A stretch of DNA of 63,993 nt from Pseudomonas sp. GM80 (GTDB lineage Bacteria; Pseudomonadota; Gammaproteobacteria; Pseudomonadales; Pseudomonadaceae). The notes beneath the pieces are model-generated. The model was not told the DNA's origin. It searched no databases and was given only the letters and a program-made list of their open reading frames with translations. The DNA lies in contig NZ_AKJD01000157.1 in the NCBI RefSeq assembly GCF_000282515.1, forward strand, positions 1 to 63,993. Direction: 5' to 3'. A program made the position numbers and the translations under genes. Of the stretch, positions 43,196 to 51,660 are shown in pieces (positions within the stretch are counted from its first letter, which is position 1; every line of letters begins with the position of its first letter).

Positions 43196-44463
43196 GTCAC
43201 TAACCTGCGCTGGAAGAGTTCACGGAAGACCGGATAGATATCCCCGGCCGAGACCAGTTGCTGCTGGGCAAAAGTGTCAGAAAAGGCGTCGGCGATGCGT
43301 TCGTACTCGTACCACAAGGCCTGATGTTCGCGCGGGGTGATCTCCACGTAAGTGTAGTACTGCACAAACGGCATGATCTGGTTGATCAGAATGTCACGGC
43401 AGATCGGCGAGTCGTCGTTCCAGTTGTCACCGTCGGAAGCCTGGGCTGCATAGATGTTCCATTCGTTGCTCGGATAACGCTCGGCCATGATTTCCTGCAT
43501 CAGCTTCAATGCACTGGAAACGATGGTGCCGCCGGTTTCCCTTGAATAGAAAAACTCCTCTTCATCGACTTCCCGCGCACTGGTGTGGTGGCGGATGAAC
43601 ACCACGTCGATCTTGTCGTAGTTCCGCTTAAGGAACAGGTACAGCAGGATAAAAAAGCGTTTGGCGATGTCCTTGGTCGCCTGAGTCATCGAGCCGGAAA
43701 CGTCCATCAGGCAGAACATTACGGCTTTCGAACTGGGATTCGGTTGCTTGATCAGCAGGTTGTATTTCAGGTCGAAGGTGTCGAGGAACGGCACGCGATG
43801 AATTCGCGCGCTGAGTTTCTCGATTTCCGCTTCAAGTTCCTGAATATCGCCGAAGTTGTCCGGCTCTTCGCGTTTCAGTCGTTCAAGTTCTTCTTTCGCC
43901 TCGCGCAGTTTTGCCCGGCTGCTGCCAGATAAAGCGATGCGCCGCGCGTGCGCCGAACGCAGGGTGCGGATGATATTGATGCGTGACGGATTACCTTCGT
44001 TGCTGATCCCGGCACGTACGGTTTTGAAGGTGTCGGTGCCGCTGAGGTTGCGTTTGACCAGGTTCGGCAGTTCGAGGTCTTCGAACATGAATTCGAGAAA
44101 CTCTTCCTGAGTGATCTGGAAGACGAACTCGTCCATGCCCTCGCCGGAATTGCCGGCCTTGCCCGGACCACGTCCGCCGCCACCGCCCGGTGGCCGAGCG
44201 ATGTGCTCGCCGGCAGTGAACTCCTTGTTGCCAGGATGAACCACGGTCTGCTTGCCGCCGCGGCCATGGTGAAGCACCGGTTCGTCGATGTCGCGACCGG
44301 GAATACTGATCTGTTCGCCGTGTTCCATATCGGTAATGGAACGCCGGCTGACCGCCTCTTCGACAGCCTTTTTGATGTGATCACGGTATCGCCGCAGGAA
44401 GCGCTGGCGGTTTACCGTGCTCTTGTTCTTGCCATTCAGACGTCGGTCGATCACATAACTCAT
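43192..44463 (-). CDS. yeaH: YeaH/YhbH family protein (DUF444)
   Basis: A 423-residue protein with a basic N-terminus (MSYVIDRRLNGKNKSTVNRQRFLRRYRDHI), a Gly-rich segment, and a C-terminal VWA-like domain with the MIDAS motif DVSGSMT. It is the putative partner of PrkA. The ATG at 44463 has GGAGG upstream. It is separated from prkA by a 121-base gap with an inverted repeat. Confidence 0.94.
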   Translation of the reverse strand: MSYVIDRRLNGKNKSTVNRQRFLRRYRDHIKKAVEEAVSRRSITDMEHGEQISIPGRDIDEPVLHHGRGGKQTVVHPGNKEFTAGEHIARPPGGGGGRGPGKAGNSGEGMDEFVFQITQEEFLEFMFEDLELPNLVKRNLSGTDTFKTVRAGISNEGNPSRINIIRTLRSAHARRIALSGSSRAKLREAKEELERLKREEPDNFGDIQELEAEIEKLSARIHRVPFLDTFDLKYNLLIKQPNPSSKAVMFCLMDVSGSMTQATKDIAKRFFILLYLFLKRNYDKIDVVFIRHHTSAREVDEEEFFYSRETGGTIVSSALKLMQEIMAERYPSNEWNIYAAQASDGDNWNDDSPICRDILINQIMPFVQYYTYVEITPREHQALWYEYERIADAFSDTFAQQQLVSAGDIYPVFRELFQRRLVT

Positions 44464-44492
44464 AGGAAGCCCTCCGGGCAGCTTCAAGTTGT

Positions 44493-44583
44493 GAGCTTCA
44501 AGCTGCAAGTAAAAGCAGGTTCCCGGGCATCTCTGGGTTACGCGCTTTGTTCTTGCAGCTTGTAGCTAGAAGCTTGCAGCTGC
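44493..44583. repeat. AAGCTGCAAG-type inverted repeat
   Basis: CTTCAAGCTGCAAG (44496-44509) and CTTGCAGCTTGTAG (44552-44565) are near-perfect reverse complements, with further AGCTTGCAGCTGC after the second. It fills most of the prkA-yeaH gap. This short A/G/C/T-rich repeat type recurs in Pseudomonas intergenic DNA. Confidence 0.7.
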
Positions 44584-44584
44584 T

Positions 44585-46507
44585 TCACTGCGACTTCCGT
44601 ACCCGCAGGTACCATTCGGAAAGAAGCCGTACCTGTTTGTCGGTGTAGCCGCGCTCGACCATTCGAGTGACGAAGTCGTTGTGCTTTTGCTGATCCTCCT
44701 TGCTGGCCTTGGCGTTGAAGCTGATGACCGGCAGCAGATCCTCGGTGTTCGAGAACATTTTCTTCTCGATGACTACGCGCAGTTTTTCGTAGCTGAGCCA
44801 GGTCGGGTTCTTGCCATTGTTGTTGGCCCGGGCGCGCAGGACGAAGTTGACGATTTCGTTGCGGAAATCCTTCGGATTGCTGATGCCGGCCGGTTTTTCG
44901 ATTTTCTCCAGTTCTTCGTTCAGGGCGACGCGGTTGAGGATCTCGCCGGTTTCCGGATCGCGGTATTCCTGATCCTGAATCCAGAAGTCCGCATACAGCA
45001 CGTAGCGGTCGAAGATGTTCTGGCCATACTCGCTGTAAGACTCGAGGTAGGCGGTCTGGATTTCCTTGCCGATGAATTCGATATAACGCGGTGCCAGGTA
45101 TTCTTTCAGGTAGCGCAGATAGCGTTCGCGGGTTTCGGCCTGGAATTGTTCCTGTTCGATCTGCTGTTCCAGCACGTAAAGCAGGTGCACCGGGTTGGCA
45201 GCGATTTCATGCGGATCGAAGTTGAAGACCTTGGACAGGATCTTGAACGCAAAGCGAGTCGACAGACCGTTCATGCCCTCATCAACGCCTGCCGAGTCGC
45301 GGTATTCCTGAATCGACTTGGCTTTCGGATCGGTGTCTTTGAGGTTTTCGCCGTCGTAGACGCGCATCTTCGAATAGATGTTGGAGTTTTCCGGCTCCTT
45401 GAGGCGTGACAGCACTGTGAACTGCGCCAGCATTTTCAGGGTGTCGGGTGCGCAATGCGCCTTGGCCAGCGAACTGTTGAACAGCAGTTTGTCGTAGATC
45501 TTCACTTCGTCGCTGACGCGCAGGCAATACGGCACTTTGACGATGTAGATCCGGTCGATGAACGCTTCGTTGTTCTTGTTGTTGCGGAAGGTGTGCCACT
45601 CCGATTCGTTGGAGTGGGCGAGCAGGATCCCGGTAAACGGAATCGCGCCGAGGCCTTCGGTACTGTTGTAGTTGCCTTCTTGAGTCGCAGTCAGCAGTGG
45701 GTGCAGCACCTTGATCGGTGCCTTGAACATTTCGACGAATTCCATCAGGCCCTGGTTGGCCCGGCAAAGCGCACCGGAGTAGCTGTAGGCGTCGGCGTCG
45801 TTCTGTGGGTATTCCTCGAGTTTGCGGATGTCGACTTTACCGACCAGTGCGGAAATGTCCTGGTTGTTCTCGTCCCCCGGTTCGGTCTTGGCCACGGCGA
45901 TCTGATTGAGGATCGACGGGTACAGTTTGACCACGCGGAACTGGCTGATGTCGCCGCCGAATTCGGCCAGGCGTTTGGTCGCCCAGGGCGACATGATGGT
46001 GTTCAGGTAGCGCCGTGGAATACCGAAGTCTTCTTCGAGGATCGCGCCATCTTCGGTGGCGTTGAACAGACCCAAAGGTGATTCGAATACCGGCGAGCCC
46101 TTGATCGCGTAGAAGGGCACTTTCTCGATCAGCTGTTTCAGCTTCTCCGCCAGCGACGATTTACCGCCGCCGACAGGGCCGAGCAGATAAAGGATTTGTT
46201 TCTTCTCTTCCAGGCCTTGGGCGGCGTGGCGGAAATACGAAACGATCTGGTCGATGCATTCTTCCATCCCGTGGAAGTCTTCAAAGGCCGGATAGCGACG
46301 AATCACCTTGTTGGAGAAGATGCGTGACAGCCTCGAGTTGGTCGAGGTGTCGAGCAGTTCCGGCTCACCGATGGCCAGCAATAGACGCTCGGCGGCGGAA
46401 ACGTAAGCGCTACGGTCTTTCTTGCACAGCTCCAGGTACTCTTGCAGCGAGAGTTCTTCCTGGCGTGTGGACTCGAAGCGTTGTTGGAAGTGGCTAAAGA
46501 TACTCAT
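44585..46507 (-). CDS. prkA: PrkA family protein kinase-like AAA ATPase
   Basis: A 640-residue protein with an N-terminal AAA-type domain (Walker A GPVGGGKSS) and a C-terminal PrkA domain distantly like eukaryotic kinases. Family members are called serine kinases, or in some reports Lon-like proteases. The ATG at 46507 has GAGGTGA upstream; the frame is open further upstream but without family content. It heads the prkA-yeaH-spoVR cluster linked to nutrient stress. Confidence 0.95.
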   Translation of the reverse strand: MSIFSHFQQRFESTRQEELSLQEYLELCKKDRSAYVSAAERLLLAIGEPELLDTSTNSRLSRIFSNKVIRRYPAFEDFHGMEECIDQIVSYFRHAAQGLEEKKQILYLLGPVGGGKSSLAEKLKQLIEKVPFYAIKGSPVFESPLGLFNATEDGAILEEDFGIPRRYLNTIMSPWATKRLAEFGGDISQFRVVKLYPSILNQIAVAKTEPGDENNQDISALVGKVDIRKLEEYPQNDADAYSYSGALCRANQGLMEFVEMFKAPIKVLHPLLTATQEGNYNSTEGLGAIPFTGILLAHSNESEWHTFRNNKNNEAFIDRIYIVKVPYCLRVSDEVKIYDKLLFNSSLAKAHCAPDTLKMLAQFTVLSRLKEPENSNIYSKMRVYDGENLKDTDPKAKSIQEYRDSAGVDEGMNGLSTRFAFKILSKVFNFDPHEIAANPVHLLYVLEQQIEQEQFQAETRERYLRYLKEYLAPRYIEFIGKEIQTAYLESYSEYGQNIFDRYVLYADFWIQDQEYRDPETGEILNRVALNEELEKIEKPAGISNPKDFRNEIVNFVLRARANNNGKNPTWLSYEKLRVVIEKKMFSNTEDLLPVISFNAKASKEDQQKHNDFVTRMVERGYTDKQVRLLSEWYLRVRKSQ

Positions 46508-46804
46508 GACGTCACCTCGCTCGATACGTGGAGCCGACGCCGGATCACTCAGTCGATGCTGGCAAACAACCGTTTTGGCGGCTGTTTGTTTACCCCCCAG
46601 AACACTTCCACGATCGACAATCGCGAAAGTCACTCCCGATGACCCGTGCGCCGGTGTACCGGCTCTCCCCTGTTTTGGATGGCCTGGGCTTAAGGATAGT
46701 TGGGAATTCAGGAGGTAAAGGCGAGATACGTAATTAGTTGTGGCAAGACCGTTCGTCTGCCCGCGCAGGCCCACGGCAGCCGGGGCCTGCGCGTGACAAA
46801 AAAA
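46508..46804. other. prkA upstream region and glpE 3' hairpin
   Basis: No gene. A GC-rich hairpin CGCGCAGGCCC/GGGCCTGCGCG (46762-46793) lies just past the glpE stop and may end the lptD-glpE transcript, though it lacks a T run on the minus strand. The rest should hold the prkA promoter; no confident -35/-10 was found. Confidence 0.6.
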
Positions 46805-47134
46805 TTATTCGGCGATGCCTTGCGCGGTTTCCGCAGGATAAGTCGTACGCCACAACTCGAAGCCGCCGTCCATGCTGTAGACGTCGGAAAAGCCTTGGCT
46901 GATCAGGTACGCCGCAGCGCCCTGGCTGGAATTGCCGTGATAGCAGACGACCACGGTCGGTGCATCGAGGTCAGCGCCTTGAATGAAGGCGTGCAGGGAA
47001 TGATTGTCCAGATGCTTCGAGCCGCTGATGTGCAGGGCAGCGAAAGTCGCCGGGTCGCGAACGTCGACGACGACAGCACCTTGCTCACGCAGGGCCTGGG
47101 CCTGCTCCGGGGGGATTCGTTTGAATTCGCTCAT
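46805..47134 (-). CDS. glpE: Thiosulfate sulfurtransferase GlpE
   Basis: A 109-residue single-domain rhodanese that transfers sulfane sulfur from thiosulfate to thiol or cyanide acceptors. The active-site cysteine lies in VCYHGNSSQGAAAYL. It follows apaH by 33 bases and is probably the last gene of the long lptD-glpE unit. Confidence 0.95.
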   Translation of the reverse strand: MSEFKRIPPEQAQALREQGAVVVDVRDPATFAALHISGSKHLDNHSLHAFIQGADLDAPTVVVCYHGNSSQGAAAYLISQGFSDVYSMDGGFELWRTTYPAETAQGIAE

Positions 47135-47167
47135 GGCGGGTTCCTGTTGCTCGGCTGAATGCGCAGT

Positions 47168-48049
47168 CTAACGCGGTGCGTTGACTGGCGACGTTTCGGG
47201 GATAAGTGGTGCGACCGTGGGGGCGAGGCCGCCATGTTCATCGCATTTGCACGACAGGCGTTCGCCGCTGTCGACGTTCATCAGGGTCAGGCTGCCGCCC
47301 CAGACACAACCGGTATCCAGTGCCGAGATGCCTGGCTCGTGGATATTGCCTTCAAGGGCCGCCCAGTGGCCGAAGATGATCCTCAGGCCCTTGGTCTTGC
47401 GCTCCTTGTGCTGAAACCACGGTTTGTAACCTGCTGGCGCGCTGTCGAGACCTTCCTTGCTCTTGAGGTCGAGTTTGCCTTCGGCGGTGCAGAAACGCAT
47501 GCGCGTGAAATAGTTGGTGATCACGCGCAGGCGCGTAACACCTTTGAGGTCGTTGTCCCATTTCGCCGGCTCGTTGCCGTACATGCCGTCGAGAAAGGCA
47601 GGCAACAGATTGTCGTCACGCAGGGCGGTTTCGACTTCGTCAGCGCACTTCAAGGCACGACGCAGCGACCATTGCGGCGGAATGCCGGCGTGGACCATGG
47701 CGACATCACGCTGTTCGTCGTAGTGCATCAGCTTCTGCTGGCGTACCCATTCAAGCAGTTCGGCGCAGTCTGGCGCTTCAAGAATCTCGCGCAGGGTGTC
47801 GGACTTCTTCAGTCGCTCGATGTTTTTCGCCGCGGCCAGCAGATGCAGATCATGGTTGCCCAGCACGCAGACCAGCGATTCACGCATGCCGTAGAGAAAG
47901 CGCAGGGTTTCCAGCGACTGCGGCCCACGGTTGACCAGATCACCCACCAGCCACAGCCGGTCAAGCATCGGATCGAATGCGACTTGCTTGAGCAGGCACT
48001 TGAGCGGCTCGAGGCAGCCTTGCAGGTCGCCAACGGCATACGTCGCCAT
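47168..48049 (-). CDS. apaH: Diadenosine tetraphosphatase ApaH
   Basis: A 293-residue calcineurin-like phosphoesterase that splits Ap4A symmetrically to two ADP and can decap Np4-capped RNA. Metal motifs are GDLQGC, GDLVNRGP and GNHD. Its start overlaps the apaG stop by one base. Confidence 0.97.
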   Translation of the reverse strand: MATYAVGDLQGCLEPLKCLLKQVAFDPMLDRLWLVGDLVNRGPQSLETLRFLYGMRESLVCVLGNHDLHLLAAAKNIERLKKSDTLREILEAPDCAELLEWVRQQKLMHYDEQRDVAMVHAGIPPQWSLRRALKCADEVETALRDDNLLPAFLDGMYGNEPAKWDNDLKGVTRLRVITNYFTRMRFCTAEGKLDLKSKEGLDSAPAGYKPWFQHKERKTKGLRIIFGHWAALEGNIHEPGISALDTGCVWGGSLTLMNVDSGERLSCKCDEHGGLAPTVAPLIPETSPVNAPR

Positions 48050-48429
48050 CAGTGCAGGGCTCCGGGCACCGCCAGGCGGAAAGGTTTGATGATGGCGTCG
48101 AAATGTTTGCCGTCAGTGGCGACCATTTCATAGGTGCCCTGCATGGTGCCGACCTTGGTGGTCATTACCGTGCCGCTGCTGTAGGTGTGGCTCTGGCCGG
48201 CATCGATCAACGGTTGCTGACCCACTACGCCTGCACCGCGCACTTCTTCGACATGGCCATCACCATCGGTGATCACCCAGTGCCGCGACATCAGACGTGC
48301 AGGTTGCTCGCCATTGTTCTGCACGGTGATGGTGTAGGCGAAGGCGAAGCGGTCGTGCTCGGGTTGCGATTGGTCTGCCAGATAGTGGGTGACGACGCTG
48401 ACATCGACCTGGTAACGGGAATCGGACAT
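48049..48429 (-). CDS. apaG: ApaG/CorD protein
   Basis: A 126-residue fibronectin-III-like domain protein with YTITVQNNGEQPARLMSRHW and GAGVVGQQPLI. Its role is uncertain; it is linked to divalent cation (Co2+/Mg2+) homeostasis in enterics. It lies between rsmA and apaH in the conserved order. Confidence 0.96.
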   Translation of the reverse strand: MSDSRYQVDVSVVTHYLADQSQPEHDRFAFAYTITVQNNGEQPARLMSRHWVITDGDGHVEEVRGAGVVGQQPLIDAGQSHTYSSGTVMTTKVGTMQGTYEMVATDGKHFDAIIKPFRLAVPGALH

Positions 48430-48542
48430 GCAAGAGGCCTTAAACGAAGCGGAACGCGGGGCGTAGCTGATGGGGAATCAGTCTAGGCAAGTATCGGGCA
48501 GTAAACCAGAGTGGCGTCCTGCCCGATAGCGTTCATCGTTTG

Positions 48543-49361
48543 TCAGTCGGCGGCGGGGGAGGCCGGGACCTGGATCGCGAGCTGGTCAGCCAGGCGTACG
48601 AACGCGGCCAGGTCCAGTTGCTCCGGACGCAGGCTGCCATCGACGCCGGCGGCTTCGATCTCGGCATTGCTGAGCAATTGCTTGAGGGTGTTGCGCAGGG
48701 TCTTGCGACGCTGGTTGAAGGCTTCGCGCACAACGCGCTCGAGCAACTTGTGATCCTTGGCCGGGTGCGGCAGCACGGCGTGCGGCACCAGACGAACGAT
48801 CGCCGAATCTACTTTTGGCGGCGGGTTGAACGCGCCCGGGCCAACGTTGAACAGATGTTCGACGCGGCAGTGGTACTGAACCATGATCGACAGCCGGCCC
48901 CAGTCACCACCACCAGGGCCTGCGGCCAGACGCTCGACCACTTCTTTCTGCAGCATGAAGTGCATGTCGCGAATGATGCCGGCGTTGTTCAACAGGTGAA
49001 AAATCAGCGGCGTCGAAATGTTGTACGGCAGGTTGCCGACCACACGCAGGCTGTTCGGCGCGGCATTGAGCGTGTTGAAGTCGAACTTCAGCGCATCGCC
49101 CTGGTGCAGGTTGAAGTTGCTCTTGCCGGCAAACTGCTGGTTGAGGATCGGGATCAGATCCTTGTCCAGTTCCACTACGTCGAGTTGCCCGCCGGAGTTG
49201 AGCAGGCCGGCGGTCAGCGCGCCTTGGCCCGGGCCGATTTCCAGCAGACGATCGTCAGGCTTGGCGCTGATGGAGCGCAGGATGCGGTCGATAACGCCGG
49301 CATCGTGCAGGAAGTTCTGGCCAAAGCGTTTGCGCGCCTTGTGTTGGTATTGCTCGGTCAT
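48543..49361 (-). CDS. rsmA: 16S rRNA dimethyladenosine transferase RsmA (KsgA)
   Basis: A 272-residue SAM enzyme that dimethylates A1518 and A1519 of 16S rRNA during 30S assembly. The motifs are LEIGPGQGALT and NLPYNISTPLI. It overlaps pdxA by 4 bases. This is not the RsmA/CsrA RNA-binding protein that RsmY titrates; ksgA is the unambiguous name. Confidence 0.97.
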   Translation of the reverse strand: MTEQYQHKARKRFGQNFLHDAGVIDRILRSISAKPDDRLLEIGPGQGALTAGLLNSGGQLDVVELDKDLIPILNQQFAGKSNFNLHQGDALKFDFNTLNAAPNSLRVVGNLPYNISTPLIFHLLNNAGIIRDMHFMLQKEVVERLAAGPGGGDWGRLSIMVQYHCRVEHLFNVGPGAFNPPPKVDSAIVRLVPHAVLPHPAKDHKLLERVVREAFNQRRKTLRNTLKQLLSNAEIEAAGVDGSLRPEQLDLAAFVRLADQLAIQVPASPAAD

Positions 49362-50347
49362 AAACGGGTCTCGGCCATCTGGTAGGCGGTTTCCAGGGCG
49401 ACTTGCAGGCTGCCGGTGTCGATCTTGCCGCTGCCGGCCAGATCCAGGGCAGTGCCGTGGTCGACCGATGTGCGGATGATCGGCAGGCCCAGGGTCACGT
49501 TGACCGCAGCGCCAAAGCCTTTGTACTTAAGCACAGGCAAGCCCTGGTCGTGGTACATCGCCAGCACTGCATCGCAGTGCTCCAGATATTTGGGGGTAAA
49601 CAGAGTGTCGGCAGGCAGCGGGCCACGAAGGTCCATGCCCTCGCCGCGCAGGCGCTCTAATGTCGGTTCAATGATGTCGATTTCTTCATGGCCCAGGTGT
49701 CCGCCTTCGCCAGCGTGCGGGTTGAGTCCGCAGACCAGAATGCGTGGCTGGGCGATGCCGAATTTGTTTTGCAGATCGCTGTGCAGAATTCGCGTGACCC
49801 GTTCCAGCCGTTCCGGCGTGATCGCATCGGCAATCTCGCGCAGGGGCAGGTGAGTGGTGACCAGTGCCACGCGCAAACCGCGTGTCGCCAGCATCATCAC
49901 AACCTGTGCGGTATGGGTCAGGTCAGCCAGAAATTCCGTATGCCCGGAGAACGCGATGCCCGATTCGTTGATCACGCCTTTGTGCACAGGCGCCGTGATC
50001 ATCCCGGCGAAATCGCCGTTGAGGCAGCCGTTACCGGCACGGGTCAGGGTTTCGAGGACGAACGCGGCGTTGGCCTTGTCCAGTTGCCCGGCAACCACGG
50101 GGGCGCTGAGCGGTGTATCCCAGACATACAGGCTATTGGCGGGTGCCGGAGCGTCCGGCCAGTGATTCGGGCCGACATCCAGCAAGTTGATGGCCAGCCC
50201 CAGCTGCGCGGCCCGCTCGATGAGCAGGTCGCGGCTGGTGATGGCAATCAGGGGATGTGGCTGGGCTTGCGAGGCGAGCAGCAGGCACAGGTCGGGACCG
50301 ATGCCGGCTGGTTCGCCGGGTGTCAGCGCGAAACGCTTGGGTTTCAC
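49358..50347 (-). CDS. pdxA: 4-hydroxythreonine-4-phosphate dehydrogenase PdxA
   Basis: A 329-residue NAD-dependent enzyme of pyridoxal phosphate synthesis. It shows TPGEPAGIGPDL at the N-terminus, SGHTEFLAD and the metal-binding MYHDQGLPVLK. The start and stop both overlap neighbours by 4 bases (surA, rsmA), so translation is coupled. Confidence 0.97.
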   Translation of the reverse strand: MKPKRFALTPGEPAGIGPDLCLLLASQAQPHPLIAITSRDLLIERAAQLGLAINLLDVGPNHWPDAPAPANSLYVWDTPLSAPVVAGQLDKANAAFVLETLTRAGNGCLNGDFAGMITAPVHKGVINESGIAFSGHTEFLADLTHTAQVVMMLATRGLRVALVTTHLPLREIADAITPERLERVTRILHSDLQNKFGIAQPRILVCGLNPHAGEGGHLGHEEIDIIEPTLERLRGEGMDLRGPLPADTLFTPKYLEHCDAVLAMYHDQGLPVLKYKGFGAAVNVTLGLPIIRTSVDHGTALDLAGSGKIDTGSLQVALETAYQMAETRL

Positions 50348-51660
50348 TGCGCTGCCTGGTCTGCACCAGGGAGTTTGATCTCTACGTATGCTTCGTCACG
50401 GATCTGACGCAGCCAGGTTTGCAGCTCTTCGTCGTATTTGCGGTTACGCAGTACGGTCATTGCTTGCTGCTCGCGGGCCTGTTCAGTGCTGTCAGTGGCG
50501 CGACGGCCAAGGACTTCCAGAACGTGCCAGCCGTATTGGGTCTGGAATGGCTTGGACAGCTGACCCTGCGGGGTATTGGCCATCACTTCGCGGAACTCCG
50601 GAACCAGTGCGTTCGGGTCGATCCAGTTCAGGTCACCGCCATTGAGCGCAGAACCCGGGTCTTCGGAGTAGCTCTTCGCCAGGGTGGCGAAATCTTCACC
50701 GGCGACGATGCGTTCATACAGCGATTGCACCAGGGCCTTGGTCTTGGCTTCGTCGCGAATCGGGCTTGGCTTGACCAGGATGTGGCGCACATGCACTTCA
50801 TCACGGGTCTGGGTCTCGCCGCCGCGCTTGGCCAGCAGCTTGAGGATGATGAAACCACCCGGTGTGCGCGCTGGCTGAGTCACGTCGCCGACAGCCATGC
50901 TGCTCAGCTCGCGATCGAAGGGAGGTGGTAGTTGCGCGGCTTTACGCCAGCCCATGTCGCCGCCTTCGAGTGCGTTGTCGCTGCCGGATTTGGCAACGGC
51001 CATCTGGCCGAAGTCAGCACCCTGCTTGAGCTGCTGGTAAACCTCCATCGCCTGGCGTGCGGCGTTCTGAATCGCTTCAGAGCTGGCGCTTTCCGGGGTA
51101 GGAATCAGGATGTTGGCCAGGTGCAGTTCTTCGGATAGCTGCATCTTGCCCAGGTCGGAGGCGAGGAAGTTTTTCACTTCCTGCTCGGACACCTGGATGC
51201 GCTCTGCCACACGGCGCTGACGTACACGGCTGATGACCATTTCGCGACGGATCTGGTCACGGGCGTCGTCGTAAGACAGACCGTCATGAGCCAGAGCGGC
51301 GCGGAATTGATCCACAGTCATGTTGTTGCGCTGGGCAATGGTACCGACAGCCTGGTTCAGTTCTTCATCGGTGATGCGGATGCCGGAGCGTTCGCCGATC
51401 TGCAGTTGCAGGTTTTCGACGATCAGGCGCTCAAGCACCTGTTGATCCAGCACGCCTGGCGGCGGCAAACCGCCGCCACGCTTGGCGATGGTCTGCTGAA
51501 CTTCGTGGACACGCTGGTCCAGTTGGCTTTGCATGACCACGTCGTTGTCGACGATCGCTACCACTTTATCGATGGACTGTACTGCGGCGTTGGCCGCAGT
51601 ACCCAGGAACAGCGCGCCCAGCATCAGCGGGCGCAGACAATCAGAAAGCTTGGTCTTCAC
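50344..51660 (-). CDS. surA: Periplasmic chaperone/prolyl isomerase SurA
   Basis: A 438-residue periplasmic chaperone for outer-membrane proteins. A signal peptide (LGALFLGTAANA) is followed by the SurA N-terminal domain and two parvulin domains (for example DEVHVRHILVKPSP and GGDLNWIDPNALVPEF). It overlaps the end of lptD, one of its main clients. Confidence 0.97.
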   Translation of the reverse strand: MKTKLSDCLRPLMLGALFLGTAANAAVQSIDKVVAIVDNDVVMQSQLDQRVHEVQQTIAKRGGGLPPPGVLDQQVLERLIVENLQLQIGERSGIRITDEELNQAVGTIAQRNNMTVDQFRAALAHDGLSYDDARDQIRREMVISRVRQRRVAERIQVSEQEVKNFLASDLGKMQLSEELHLANILIPTPESASSEAIQNAARQAMEVYQQLKQGADFGQMAVAKSGSDNALEGGDMGWRKAAQLPPPFDRELSSMAVGDVTQPARTPGGFIILKLLAKRGGETQTRDEVHVRHILVKPSPIRDEAKTKALVQSLYERIVAGEDFATLAKSYSEDPGSALNGGDLNWIDPNALVPEFREVMANTPQGQLSKPFQTQYGWHVLEVLGRRATDSTEQAREQQAMTVLRNRKYDEELQTWLRQIRDEAYVEIKLPGADQAAQ

